A stretch of DNA of 64,000 nt, taken from NCBI GenBank assembly GCA_037383845.1, contig JARRON010000022.1, forward strand, positions 4,292 to 68,291, read 5' to 3'. Under the pieces are notes generated by a model that saw nothing but the letters and a program-made list of their open reading frames with translations, was not told where the DNA came from and did no database searches. The DNA comes from JARRON01 sp037383845. Lineage in GTDB: Bacteria > Pseudomonadota > Gammaproteobacteria > Steroidobacterales > XN24. Position 1 is the stretch's first letter, and every line of letters starts with the position of its first letter. Shown here piece after piece: positions 15,507 to 25,033 of this stretch. The position numbers and the translations under genes are program-made.

Positions 15507-17501
15507 ATGCCCTCGCGACGAGACCTGGCCAACGCCATTCGTGCGTTGAGCATGGACGCAGTGCAGAAAGCGAACTCAGGCCATCCTGGCATGCCCATGG
15601 GCATGGCGGATATCGCCGAGGTCCTCTGGAACGACTTCCTGAAGCACAACCCGACCAACCCCCGGTGGCCCAACCGGGACCGGTTCGTGTTGTCCAACGG
15701 GCATGGCTCCATGCTGTTGTACTCGCTGCTCCACCTTGCGGGCTATGACCTGAGCATGGAGGAGATCGAGCATTTTCGGCAGCTGGGCTGGCGCACGGCG
15801 GGTCACCCGGAATACGACCCCGACATGGGGGTGGAGACCACGACCGGCCCTCTTGGCCAGGGCCTGGCCAACGGCGTCGGCATGGCCCTGGCGGAGCGCG
15901 TGCTGGCGGCGCGCTTTAACCGGCCGGGTTACGAGATCGTGGATCACGCCACCTACGTATTCGCCGGCGACGGCTGTCTGATGGAGGGCATCTCCCACGA
16001 GGCCTGCTCCCTGGCGGGCACCCTGGGCCTGGGCAAGCTGATCGTGTTCTACGACGACAACGGCATCTCCATCGACGGCGAGGTGACGGGCTGGTTCACC
16101 GACGATACGCCCGGCCGGTTCGCGGCCTACGGCTGGCACGTGGTTCCCGAGGTGGACGGCCATGACCCGGACGCGGTGAAGACCGCTATCGAGGAGGCCC
16201 GGCGGGAAACGGGCCGGCCCAGCCTCATCTGCTGCCGCACGATCATCGGCTGGGGCGCGCCAAACAAGGAGGGCACCGAAGCCACCCATGGCGCCGCCCT
16301 TGGCGAGGAAGAAGTGGCCCGCACCCGGGAGAACATCGGCTGGAAGTTCCCGCCCTTCGTGATCCCCGACAACATCCGCGACGCATGGGACGCGAGGGAA
16401 CGCGGGGTGGAGCTGGAGCGCGGATGGCGGAAGCTGCTGGACGACTATGCCGTCGAGTACCCGGAGCTCTACGCCGAGTTCGAACGCCGCATGGCCGGTG
16501 ATCTGCCGGGAGACTGGGAGGCCTCGGCCGATGCGGCCATCGCGCGGATCGCCGCGGAGGGCAAGGACATGGCCACCCGCAAGGCTTCTCAGGCAGTCCT
16601 CGACGCCTTCGGACCGCAGCTGCCGGAGCTCATCGGCGGATCCGCGGACCTGACCGGTTCCAACAATACCCTCTGGCAGGGCAGCCGCCGGATCGCCTCG
16701 GGGGACTACCAAGGCAACTACATCTATTTCGGTGTCCGGGAATTCGCCATGACGGCCATGCTCAACGGCCTGTCCCTCCACGGCGGATTCCGGCCCTACG
16801 GCGGCACCTTCCTGGTCTTTTCGGACTACGCCCGCAACGCGGTGCGCATGGCCGCCCTGATGCGACGGCCGGTCGTGCTGGTCTACACCCACGACTCCAT
16901 CGGGCTCGGGGAGGACGGTCCCACCCACCAGCCTATCGAGCACCTGGCGAGCCTGCGGGCCATGCCGAACCTCCGGGTCTGGCGCCCCTGTGACGCCACG
17001 GAGACTGCCGTGGCCTGGCGGGACGGCCTGGAGAGCCGGGACGCGCCGGTGGCCCTGGCTCTTTCGCGGCAGAGCCTGCCTGCCCAGGCCCGTTCCGAGA
17101 GCCAGATCGCCGACATCTCCCTGGGTGGTTACGTCCTGTCGGACTGCGGCTCGACCCCGGCGCTGATCCTCATCGCCACCGGCTCCGAGGTCCAGCTCGC
17201 CATGGGCGCGGCGCAGGCACTGGCGGCCGAAGGCATCCCTGCCCGGGTGGTGTCCATGCCCTGCGTGGAAGCTTTCCGGGAGCAGGACAGTCAATACCGG
17301 GACGCGGTGCTGCCGCCGGCAGTGACGGCGAGGCTCGCCGTGGAGGCAGGCGTTCCCGACCCCTGGTACGAGTTCGTCGGCACCTCCGGCGCGGTGGTCG
17401 GGATGCGCCGTTTCGGCGAATCCGGGCCCGCCGGCGAGTTGTTCAGGCACTTCGGGTTCTCGGTTGACAACGTGGTCGAGCAGGCCCGGAAACTCGTCTA
17501 G
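15507..17501 (+). CDS. tkt: Transketolase
   Basis: TPP-dependent transketolase linking the pentose-phosphate pathway (or Calvin cycle) to glycolysis. It is 664 aa. It shows the N-terminal QKANSGHPGMPMGMAD, the TPP/Mg motif GDGCLMEGISHEA, the pyrimidine-domain REFAMTAMLNG and YTHDSIGLGEDGPTHQP. The ATG at 15507 with GGAG upstream is preferred over an earlier ATG (15456). It is the first gene of tkt-gap-pgk-pyk. The 164 bp upstream holds no obvious strong promoter. Confidence 0.96.
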   Translation: MPSRRDLANAIRALSMDAVQKANSGHPGMPMGMADIAEVLWNDFLKHNPTNPRWPNRDRFVLSNGHGSMLLYSLLHLAGYDLSMEEIEHFRQLGWRTAGHPEYDPDMGVETTTGPLGQGLANGVGMALAERVLAARFNRPGYEIVDHATYVFAGDGCLMEGISHEACSLAGTLGLGKLIVFYDDNGISIDGEVTGWFTDDTPGRFAAYGWHVVPEVDGHDPDAVKTAIEEARRETGRPSLICCRTIIGWGAPNKEGTEATHGAALGEEEVARTRENIGWKFPPFVIPDNIRDAWDARERGVELERGWRKLLDDYAVEYPELYAEFERRMAGDLPGDWEASADAAIARIAAEGKDMATRKASQAVLDAFGPQLPELIGGSADLTGSNNTLWQGSRRIASGDYQGNYIYFGVREFAMTAMLNGLSLHGGFRPYGGTFLVFSDYARNAVRMAALMRRPVVLVYTHDSIGLGEDGPTHQPIEHLASLRAMPNLRVWRPCDATETAVAWRDGLESRDAPVALALSRQSLPAQARSESQIADISLGGYVLSDCGSTPALILIATGSEVQLAMGAAQALAAEGIPARVVSMPCVEAFREQDSQYRDAVLPPAVTARLAVEAGVPDPWYEFVGTSGAVVGMRRFGESGPAGELFRHFGFSVDNVVEQARKLV

Positions 17502-17560
17502 ACTTTTCGAATCAGGCGGATGCCTCCCGGCTATCCGTGGGAACAGCAAGGAGTGGTTAC

Positions 17561-18574
17561 ATGGCGATCAAGGTAGGCATCAACGGCTACGGGCGCATCG
17601 GCCGCAACATCATGCGGGCGCTTTACGAGTACGGGCGCACGGACGAGATCCAGATCGTGGCCATCAACGACCTGGGAGACGCACAAACCAACGCCCACCT
17701 GACCCGGTATGACACCGTCCACGGTCGCTTCGGCGGCGAGGTCAAGGTGGACGACGGGGCCCTTGTCATCAACGGTGACAAGGTTCAGGTGTTCGCCGAG
17801 CGTGATCCCGCGAAGCTGCCGTGGAAGGAGCTGGGCGTGGACGTGGTCATGGAGTGCACCGGGCTTTTCACCAGCAAGGAGAAAGCGTCTGCACACCTCC
17901 GCGCCGGGGCGAAGAAGGTCATCATCTCCGCGCCGGGCGGCAAGGACGTGGACGCGACCGTGGTCTACGGGGTCAACGACGACGTCCTCAAGGCCGGCGA
18001 CGAGGTGATTTCCAACGCCTCCTGCACCACGAACTGCCTGGCGCCGCTGGTGAAGCCGCTCAACGACGCCATCGGCGTGGAGCGGGGCCTGATGACTACC
18101 ATCCATGCCTACACCAACGACCAGGTGCTTACCGACGTCTTTCACAAGGACCTCCGAAGGGCCCGGTCGGCCACCATGTCCATGATTCCGACCAAGACCG
18201 GTGCCGCCGCGGCGGTGGGGCTCGTGCTGCCGGAACTGGCAGGCAAGCTGGACGGTTTCGCCATCCGGGTGCCCACCATCAACGTGTCCATGGTGGACCT
18301 GACTTTCACCGCTGCCCGGGAAACCAGCCTCGAGGAAGTGAACAAGGTTCTCAGGGAGGCCTCGGAAGGCGCGCTGAAGGGCATTCTTGCCTACAACGCC
18401 GAACCTCTGGTGTCCATCGACTTCAACCATGATCCCCACTCCTCGATCTACGAGTCCTCGCTCACCCGGGTCATCGACGGCCGCCTGGTGAAGGCCTGTG
18501 CCTGGTACGACAACGAGTGGGGTTTCTCGAACCGGATGCTGGACACCACTATCGCCCTTTACAAGGCCGGCTAG
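17561..18574 (+). CDS. gap: Glyceraldehyde-3-phosphate dehydrogenase, type I
   Basis: A 337-aa phosphorylating GAPDH. The Rossmann start is VGINGYGRIGRN. The catalytic cysteine is C155 in SNASCTTNCLAP. INDLGD around residue 36 fits NAD preference. YDNEWGFSNRM closes the C-terminus. The ATG at 17561 follows GGAG and matches the family start. The gene lies 59 bp after tkt and 11 bp before pgk. The Epd (erythrose-4-phosphate) paralogue is an alternative, but the sequence looks like ordinary Gap. Confidence 0.94.
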   Translation: MAIKVGINGYGRIGRNIMRALYEYGRTDEIQIVAINDLGDAQTNAHLTRYDTVHGRFGGEVKVDDGALVINGDKVQVFAERDPAKLPWKELGVDVVMECTGLFTSKEKASAHLRAGAKKVIISAPGGKDVDATVVYGVNDDVLKAGDEVISNASCTTNCLAPLVKPLNDAIGVERGLMTTIHAYTNDQVLTDVFHKDLRRARSATMSMIPTKTGAAAAVGLVLPELAGKLDGFAIRVPTINVSMVDLTFTAARETSLEEVNKVLREASEGALKGILAYNAEPLVSIDFNHDPHSSIYESSLTRVIDGRLVKACAWYDNEWGFSNRMLDTTIALYKAG

Positions 18575-18585
18575 GAGCGCCCGAG

Positions 18586-19770
18586 ATGGACGTGATCCGC
18601 ATGCAGGACCTGGAGCTGGCGGGCAAGCGGGTCCTGATCCGCGAAGACCTGAACGTGCCCGTGGAGAACGGCCGCGTCACCAGCGATGCGCGGATCCGGG
18701 CGGCCCTGCCAACCCTGAGGGCGGCGCTGGACGCCGGCGCCGCCGTCATGGTGATGTCCCACCTGGGCCGGCCCACGGAGGGCCAGCCCGAGGCGCGCTT
18801 CTCCCTGAAGCCGGTGGCCGAGCGCCTGAGCGAGCTGCTGGGCAGGCCGGTTCGCCTTGCGACGGACTGGCTTGACGGGGTGGAGTTGGAGCCCGGGGAG
18901 ATCGTGCTCTGCGAGAACGTCCGCTTCAACGCCGGCGAAAAGGCCGACGACGAGAAGCTCGCTCGCCGGATGGCGGACCTGTGCGACGTGTTCGTCATGG
19001 ACGCGTTCGGCACCGCCCACCGGGCGCAGGCGAGCACCCACGGCGTCATCCGTTTCGCGCCGGTGGCCTGCGCGGGGCCCCTGCTGGCCGCCGAGCTAGA
19101 TGCCCTCGGCACGGTGGTGAAAGCGCCGAAGCGCCCCCTGCTGGCCATTGTCGGCGGTTCCAAGGTCTCCACCAAGCTGGGGGTCCTGGAAGAGCTCCTG
19201 GAGCGGGTCGACCAGCTGATCGTCGGTGGTGGCATTGCCAACAACTTCATCGCGGCGGCGGGCCACTCCGTCGGCAAGTCCCTCTGGGAACCGGACCTTC
19301 TGGACGAGACCCGGCGCCTGATGGAGAAAGCCGACAGCCGGGGTGCGGCTATCCCCCTCCCGGAAGACGTCGTGGTGGCCACCGAGCTCTCCGACGATGC
19401 CGCGGCCACGACCCGTCCGGTGTCCGAGGTGCGGGAAGACGAGATGATCCTGGACGTAGGCCCCCGCACGGCCGAGGCCTATGCGAAGCTCGCCGCCGAG
19501 GCGGGCACGATCGTCTGGAACGGCCCCGTGGGTGTTTTCGAGAAGCGGCCGTTCGCCGGGGGCACGCAGCGCCTGGCCGAAGCGGTGGCCGACAGCGACG
19601 CCTTCTCCGTGGCCGGCGGAGGTGACACCCTGGCGGCCCTGGACAAGTTCGGCCTGAGCGACCGGATCTCCTACATCTCCACCGGAGGCGGCGCATTCCT
19701 GGAGTTTCTCGAGGGCAAGACGCTGCCGGCGGTGGCGGCCCTCGAGGCACGCGCCCGGCAGAGCCACTGA
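18586..19770 (+). CDS. pgk: Phosphoglycerate kinase
   Basis: Transfers phosphate between 1,3-bisphosphoglycerate and ADP; 394 aa. It shows the RxDxNVP substrate motif as REDLNVPVENG, SHLGRPTEG, and the nucleotide-binding GGGDTLAALDKFG near the C-terminus. The ATG at 18586 has AGGAG nine bases upstream and matches the family start. It is the third gene of the glycolytic run, 4 bp before pyk. Confidence 0.96.
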   Translation: MDVIRMQDLELAGKRVLIREDLNVPVENGRVTSDARIRAALPTLRAALDAGAAVMVMSHLGRPTEGQPEARFSLKPVAERLSELLGRPVRLATDWLDGVELEPGEIVLCENVRFNAGEKADDEKLARRMADLCDVFVMDAFGTAHRAQASTHGVIRFAPVACAGPLLAAELDALGTVVKAPKRPLLAIVGGSKVSTKLGVLEELLERVDQLIVGGGIANNFIAAAGHSVGKSLWEPDLLDETRRLMEKADSRGAAIPLPEDVVVATELSDDAAATTRPVSEVREDEMILDVGPRTAEAYAKLAAEAGTIVWNGPVGVFEKRPFAGGTQRLAEAVADSDAFSVAGGGDTLAALDKFGLSDRISYISTGGGAFLEFLEGKTLPAVAALEARARQSH

Positions 19771-19774
19771 AAGC

Positions 19775-21223
19775 TTGAAGAAGCGCACCAAGATCGTCGC
19801 CACGCTGGGGCCGGCCACGGACAGGCCCGGTGTCCTGGAAGCCATCGTGGCGGCCGGGGTGGACGTCGTACGGATCAATTTCTCCCACGGCGTCCGCGAA
19901 GACCACCTGCGCCGGGTACGCGACGTGCGCGAAGCGGCGACCCGGGCGGTACGGGACGTTGGCGTGCTGGGCGACCTGCAGGGGCCGAAGATCCGCATCG
20001 AGAGATTCCGGGACGGCCCGGTGGAGCTGGAAGAGGGCGCGCCCTTCACGCTGGACGCGTCCCTGGCGGAGGATGCGGGCACCTCCCGGGCCGTGGGCGT
20101 GACCTACAAGGCCCTCCCCGGTGACGTGGCCGCCGGTGACGTGCTCCTGCTAAACGACGGCGCCATCACCCTGTCCGTGGACCGGGTGGATGGACCCAGG
20201 GTCGAGTGCACCGTGGAAGTCGGCGGTGAGCTGTCGGACGCCAAGGGCATCAACCGCCAGGGCGGAGGCCTGTCGGCGGGAGCGCTGACCGAGAAAGACC
20301 GGGCCGACATCGCCTGCGCCGCCGAGCTCGACCTCGACTTCCTGGCCGTCTCCTTTCCAAGGTGCGCCGCGGACATGGAGGAGGCGAGGCGCCTGCTGAT
20401 GGACGCCGGCGGTCGCGCGTTGCTGGTGGCCAAGATCGAGCGGGCCGAGGCTGTCGGCAGCATCGACGACATCACAGAGGCAAGCGACGTGGTGATGGTG
20501 GCCCGGGGCGACCTGGGCGTGGAAATCGGGTTCGCGGAGGTGCCCGGTGTCCAGAAGAACATCATCCGCGCGGCCCGGGCCAAGAACCGCGTAGTGATTA
20601 CGGCGACCCAGATGATGGAGTCGATGATCCACGAGCCCATCCCGACCCGCGCGGAAGTCTCCGACGTCGCCAACGCGGTCATAGACGGCACCGACGCCGT
20701 CATGCTCTCGGCGGAAACCGCCGTGGGCCGCTACCCGGTCAAGGCCGTGCACGCCATGGCCAGCGCCTGCCGGGCCGCCGAAACGCAGCCGGTGGTCACC
20801 CAGTCGACGCACCGCATGGATGACGTGTTCATCCGCACAGACGAGGCCATCGCCATGGCCACCATGTACACGGCCAACCACATGAACGTTACCGCGATCG
20901 TCGCCCTGACGGAGTCGGGGAACACGGCCTTGTGGATGTCGCGGATCAGCTCCCGGATTCCCATCTACGCCTTCAGCCGCCGGGAGGAGACCCGGCGTCG
21001 CGTCGCCCTGTACCGGGGCGTCTATCCCATCCCCTTCGACGTCCTGCACGACGGCGGCCGGGAGGGCTTCGACGCCGTCTGCCGAACGCTCCTGGACCGC
21101 GGCCTGGCCAGCGAGGGGGACAGGATCCTGTTCACCGAAGGCTACGAGGCGGGCGTGGCGGGAGGCACCAACACCATGAAGATCCTCCAGATCCGCCGAC
21201 CCGGGGGCCAGGGCGGCCTATAG
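19775..21223 (+). CDS. pyk: Pyruvate kinase
   Basis: Converts PEP and ADP to pyruvate and ATP; 482 aa. It opens KKRTKIVATLGPATD. Further on it has INFSHG, KIERAEAVGSIDDI (catalytic lysine) and MVARGDLGVEIG, then an allosteric C-terminal domain. The likely start is TTG (19775) because homology begins at once and no ATG or GTG lies close by in frame. No clear Shine-Dalgarno is seen, so translation may rely on coupling to pgk 4 bp upstream. The stop overlaps the convergent SulP gene by 6 bp. Confidence 0.94.
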   Translation: MKKRTKIVATLGPATDRPGVLEAIVAAGVDVVRINFSHGVREDHLRRVRDVREAATRAVRDVGVLGDLQGPKIRIERFRDGPVELEEGAPFTLDASLAEDAGTSRAVGVTYKALPGDVAAGDVLLLNDGAITLSVDRVDGPRVECTVEVGGELSDAKGINRQGGGLSAGALTEKDRADIACAAELDLDFLAVSFPRCAADMEEARRLLMDAGGRALLVAKIERAEAVGSIDDITEASDVVMVARGDLGVEIGFAEVPGVQKNIIRAARAKNRVVITATQMMESMIHEPIPTRAEVSDVANAVIDGTDAVMLSAETAVGRYPVKAVHAMASACRAAETQPVVTQSTHRMDDVFIRTDEAIAMATMYTANHMNVTAIVALTESGNTALWMSRISSRIPIYAFSRREETRRRVALYRGVYPIPFDVLHDGGREGFDAVCRTLLDRGLASEGDRILFTEGYEAGVAGGTNTMKILQIRRPGGQGGL

Positions 21224-22936
21224 CGGGATCAGTTCCTTCTCCCGGTCCACCTCCCGCGTCAGGGCGGTGACGGCGGCCTGCGCGGTGGGAAAGACCTGGC
21301 CGGGGGCGATCTGCTCAAAGATCCGGGTCCTTCTCAACCGGTCCATGACCGGGCCTTTCACCTCTGCCAGGTGGAGGGTAACGCCGGCTTCCCGGAGATT
21401 TTCGCTGGCCCGCTGAAGCTCCGTCAGGGCACTGGAGTCCACGAACCCCACCCCGCTCATGACCAGCACGAGATGCTTCAGGCCCGGACGCTTCTGGAAC
21501 TCCCGGCCGACGATGTCCGTCACGTGGCCGACGTTGGCGAAATAAAGGTTCTCATCCACCCGGACCAGGAGCAGTTCCGGCCAGGTGTCCACCTTGTGAC
21601 GCTCGACGCTCCGGAACTCCGTTGAGCCCGGCAGCCGACCGACCACGACGATGTTGGGGTGGCCTGTCCGCCAGATGTAAAGCAGCACCGACAAGAGCAC
21701 GCCCATGACCAGGCCGCCTTCCACGCCGTAGACGAGCACGCCGATGAAGGTGACTGCGTTGGAGGCGCCATCCGCCTTGCTGTAGCGCCAGGTCTCCAGG
21801 ATGGAGCGGAGATTCACCAGCCCCGCTACCGCCACGATGATCACCGCGGCCAGGGCCGACTTGGGCAGCGCGCTGAACGCCGGCGCCAGCAGCACCAGGG
21901 TCAGACCCGTGAACAGGGCGAGGAACAGCGATGTGGCCTGGGTCTGGGCGCCGGAGTTGAAGCTGACGATGCTTCGGCTGAAGCTGCCGGCGACGGGCAG
22001 GGCGCCCGAGACCGCCGAACCCAGGTTGGCTGAGCCCAGGGCAATGAGTTCCTGGTCGGGATCTACCGACTCCCGCCGACGGCCTGCCAGGTATTTCGCG
22101 ATGCTGACGCTCTCCACGAAGGCGATGATGCTGATCAGGGCCGCCGACGGCAGCAGAGCCATCCAGGCGCCGGCTCCCGGCATTTGCATGTCCAGGGCCG
22201 GCGGGCGGGCGCTGATCTCGCCCACCACGGGCACCCGCTCCAGGCCCGCCTGCTGGACGACGATGGTGGCGATCACCAGGAGGGCCACCGGCGCCAGCTT
22301 CGGCACCAGGGAGGCGGCACCCTGGCGGCTGGCGAAGGCGCGGGACACGACGACCAGGAAGACAACGCCCAGGCCGCCCACGGCCAGGGTCTGCGGATTC
22401 AGGGACCCGGCCCGGGCGAAGAGATAAGCCACCATCTCGTGGGGGTGGATTCCACCGGGCAGCTCGATGCCGGCCAGGTGGCGCAGCTGGTCGGCGATGA
22501 TGACGACCGCCGCGCCGCTGGAGAACCCGGTGAGCACCGGCTGGCTCAGCAGGTTGGCCAGTACGCCCAGCCGGAGAATGCCCATGAGCAGCAGGATCAG
22601 GCCGGTCAGCACCGACAGGATGACCGCGCCGGCGACGGGATCTGCCCCCGCCCCGGCCCCTCCGAGGGCCGCGGCCACCATGATGGCGACCACCGAGGTG
22701 GGACCGACGGAAAGATCGCGGCTGGTGCCGAACACGGCGTACAAGACCGCCGGCAGGACCGAGGCGTACAGGCCGACCACCGGCGGGAGCCCGGCCACCA
22801 TGGCGTAGGCCAGTCCCTGGGGCACCAGGAGAATCGTGCTGACTCCCGCCGCCAGGATGTCGGCACCGAGATCCCGGCCCGTGAGGCGGGGAAGCCAGTG
22901 GAGTATCGGGATGAACTTGGTTGCCTGAGATGTCAC
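21218..22936 (-). CDS. SulP family anion transporter with STAS domain
   Basis: A 572-aa inner-membrane transporter of the SLC26/SulP family. It has the signature WLPRLTGRDLGADILAAGVS and LVPQGLAYAMVAGLPPVVGL, about 10-14 hydrophobic segments, and a cytoplasmic STAS domain (about 440-560) with VLVMSGVGFVDSSALTEL. The substrate (sulfate, bicarbonate or a dicarboxylate) cannot be read from sequence; no carbonic anhydrase or sulfate-assimilation gene is adjacent. Convergent with pyk. Confidence 0.92.
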   Translation of the reverse strand: MTSQATKFIPILHWLPRLTGRDLGADILAAGVSTILLVPQGLAYAMVAGLPPVVGLYASVLPAVLYAVFGTSRDLSVGPTSVVAIMVAAALGGAGAGADPVAGAVILSVLTGLILLLMGILRLGVLANLLSQPVLTGFSSGAAVVIIADQLRHLAGIELPGGIHPHEMVAYLFARAGSLNPQTLAVGGLGVVFLVVVSRAFASRQGAASLVPKLAPVALLVIATIVVQQAGLERVPVVGEISARPPALDMQMPGAGAWMALLPSAALISIIAFVESVSIAKYLAGRRRESVDPDQELIALGSANLGSAVSGALPVAGSFSRSIVSFNSGAQTQATSLFLALFTGLTLVLLAPAFSALPKSALAAVIIVAVAGLVNLRSILETWRYSKADGASNAVTFIGVLVYGVEGGLVMGVLLSVLLYIWRTGHPNIVVVGRLPGSTEFRSVERHKVDTWPELLLVRVDENLYFANVGHVTDIVGREFQKRPGLKHLVLVMSGVGFVDSSALTELQRASENLREAGVTLHLAEVKGPVMDRLRRTRIFEQIAPGQVFPTAQAAVTALTREVDREKELIPL

Positions 22937-23017
22937 CGGCGCTGCGCTCGGCGAAGGATGCGCCCACGGGGGACGAGCCGGGCCACCATAGGAAGGGCAG
23001 GGGAAGGGGTCAAGTCA

Positions 23018-23053
23018 GTTCCGGCCGGCAGGTAAGCCCCTGCCGGCCGGAAC
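23018..23053 (-). terminator. Strong hairpin between bcp and sulP
   Basis: A perfect 15-bp GC-rich stem (23018-23032 with 23039-23053) closes a 6-nt loop, 12 bases after the bcp stop. No T-run follows on the minus strand (TGACTTGACC), so it may be a weak terminator, an RNA-stability element or a repeat rather than a classical terminator. Confidence 0.5.
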
Positions 23054-23064
23054 CCCCGGGGCAC

Positions 23065-23592
23065 CTAGCCAGCGGGAACGAGAGTCTTGAGGTCAGCGAG
23101 AACCTCGGCGGAATGCTCGTCCGGATCCACGTCATCGTAGTGCCGGGCGATGGTGCCGTCCGGGGCGATGATGAAGGTTTCGCGCTTGGCCATCTTCATG
23201 ACGCCCAGGTTCCGCAGGACGCCGTAGCTCTCGGCGACCTCTCCCTCGGCGTCGGAGAGCAGGGTGAACGGCAGGCTGTATTTTTCGGCGAACTCCTGCT
23301 GGGAGCTCACGACGTCCAGGCTGATACCGACAATCTCCGCGCCCATCTCCCGGAAAGCGAAAATGTTGTCCCTGAACGCACAGGCTTCAGTGGTGCAGCC
23401 CGGAGTGTCTGCCTTGGGATAGAAATACATCACTACCCATTTGCCGGCGTAGTCCTCCAGGCGATGGGCCTCGCCCTTCTGGTCAAGGAGCTGGAAACCG
23501 GGGGCCGGGTCTCCCACGGCCGGTGAGGCCGCGGCGGGGCCGGCGGCCAGGGTGACCGCGACGGCGGTCAGGGCGACTAGTACGTTCCTCAT
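23065..23592 (-). CDS. bcp: Peroxiredoxin, Bcp/PrxQ type, with signal peptide
   Basis: A 175-aa thiol peroxidase. The catalytic motif is TPGCTTEACAFRD, giving peroxidatic C66 and candidate resolving C71. Unlike standard cytosolic Bcp, the first 23 residues (MRNVLVALTAVAVTLAAGPA, then AAS) form a clear Sec signal with an AxA-like cleavage site, so it is probably periplasmic. The ATG at 23592 has AGGA upstream. It lies 75 bp downstream of mgtE on the same strand and ends just before a strong hairpin. Confidence 0.9.
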   Translation of the reverse strand: MRNVLVALTAVAVTLAAGPAAASPAVGDPAPGFQLLDQKGEAHRLEDYAGKWVVMYFYPKADTPGCTTEACAFRDNIFAFREMGAEIVGISLDVVSSQQEFAEKYSLPFTLLSDAEGEVAESYGVLRNLGVMKMAKRETFIIAPDGTIARHYDDVDPDEHSAEVLADLKTLVPAG

Positions 23593-23667
23593 GGGAATTC
23601 CTCTTGACGGGCGACGTTCGGAGATTCGCGGATGGCCGCCCGGGCGGATTCGCACCCGGGCGGTCAC

Positions 23668-25026
23668 TCAGGTCAGGACGATGGTACCCAGACCGAGGAA
23701 CGCCATGAACCCCACTACGTCGGTGACGGTGGTCAGGACCACGCCGCCGGCCAGCGCCGGGTCTACGCCGAACTTGCGCATGGCCATGGGGATCGCCACG
23801 CCGGAGATGGCGGCGAAGAACAGGTTGATGACCAGGGCGAGGGCGATGACTGTGCCGAGCTCCCATGAGTCGAACCAGGCCACGGTGGCGGCGGCCACCA
23901 CCACCGCCCACAGCAGGCCGTTCAGGATTCCCACGGAGATTTCCCGGATCATGAGCCAGCGGGCGTTGGAGCTCTGTACACGCCCAAGGGCGATGCCGCG
24001 GATGATGAGCGTCAGGGTCTGGCTGCCCGCGATGCCGCCCATGCTGGCGACGATGGGCATGAGCACGGCCAGGGCCACCACCTTGTCCAGCGTGGCCTGG
24101 AACATGCCGACCACCCCGGCGGCCAGGAACGCGGTGGCCAGGTTCACTCCCAGCCACACGGCGCGCCGCCGGGTGCTGGTCAGCACCGGCGCGAACATGT
24201 CGTCCTCCTCGTCCAGGCCCGCCATGCTGAGGATGGAGTGGTCCGCTTCCTCGCGGATGACGTCCACGACGTCGTCGACCGTGATTCGGCCGAGCAGGCG
24301 TCCCTCGATGCTGACCACCGGCGCGGAGACAAGGTCCCGGGATTCGAACATCCGGGCAACATCCGTGGCGGAGGCCGAGGCGGGTATGCCGCGGACCTCG
24401 CCGTCCATCAGCTCCGCCACGGTGCGGTCCGGATCCTGGGTCAGCAGGCGGGTCAGGTAGAGCACGCCCACGTACTCGTCCGAGCGGTTCACGACGTACA
24501 GGGCGTCCGTGCCGGCAGGCAACTCGCCCCGCATCCGCAGATAGCGCAGCACCACTTCCAGGGTCACGTCCGGGCGCACCGTGACCGCGTCGGTGTCCAT
24601 CAGGCCGCCGGCGCTGTCCTCCGCGTAGGCCAGGACCGTGCGGAGCCGCTCCCGGTCCTGGTGGTCCATGGAGGTCAGCACTTCCCGGGTCACCGTTTCC
24701 GGCAGGTCCGCCAGGAAGTCCGCCAGGTCGTCCACCTCCATGTCGCCGGTAGCCGCCACCAGCTCCTCGGTGTCCATCCCGCGGACGAGGTTGGCCCGGA
24801 CTTCCTCGTTCAGCTCCAGCAGGACGTCGCCGTCCAGGTCCGGGTCGACCAGCTCCCAGACCGTCTCCCGCTCCACGGGAGGCAGGGATTCCAGCAGCCG
24901 GGCGATCTCGGAGGGATGGAGGGAGTTCACCATGCGGGCGACCCGCCGCATGGTGCCGCTCTCCAGGGCTTCCCGGAGGAGCTCCAGCCGGCGCTCGCGC
25001 CGGTCGTCGTCCCGCTTCGTGCTCAC
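23668..25026 (-). CDS. mgtE: Magnesium transporter MgtE
   Basis: A 452-aa Mg2+ channel. Residues 1-125 form the helical N domain (LHPSEIARLLESLPPVER), about 130-250 a CBS pair that senses Mg2+ (AGGLMDTD), and about 280-452 five membrane helices including PIVASMGGIAGSQTL. The start is GTG at 25026, with an unusually strong GGGGAGGAG seven bases upstream. That site lies in a perfect hairpin (25034-25058), so initiation may be structure-controlled. A leader of about 144 nt separates it from rapZ. Confidence 0.95.
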   Translation of the reverse strand: MSTKRDDDRRERRLELLREALESGTMRRVARMVNSLHPSEIARLLESLPPVERETVWELVDPDLDGDVLLELNEEVRANLVRGMDTEELVAATGDMEVDDLADFLADLPETVTREVLTSMDHQDRERLRTVLAYAEDSAGGLMDTDAVTVRPDVTLEVVLRYLRMRGELPAGTDALYVVNRSDEYVGVLYLTRLLTQDPDRTVAELMDGEVRGIPASASATDVARMFESRDLVSAPVVSIEGRLLGRITVDDVVDVIREEADHSILSMAGLDEEDDMFAPVLTSTRRRAVWLGVNLATAFLAAGVVGMFQATLDKVVALAVLMPIVASMGGIAGSQTLTLIIRGIALGRVQSSNARWLMIREISVGILNGLLWAVVVAAATVAWFDSWELGTVIALALVINLFFAAISGVAIPMAMRKFGVDPALAGGVVLTTVTDVVGFMAFLGLGTIVLT

Positions 25027-25033
25027 GGCCCGC

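Noticed and set aside
15576..17549. 657-codon open frame antisense to tkt
   Set aside because: Long antisense frames are expected at this GC content. The translation is rich in His, Gly, Arg and Val without recognisable motifs, and tkt is certain on the other strand.
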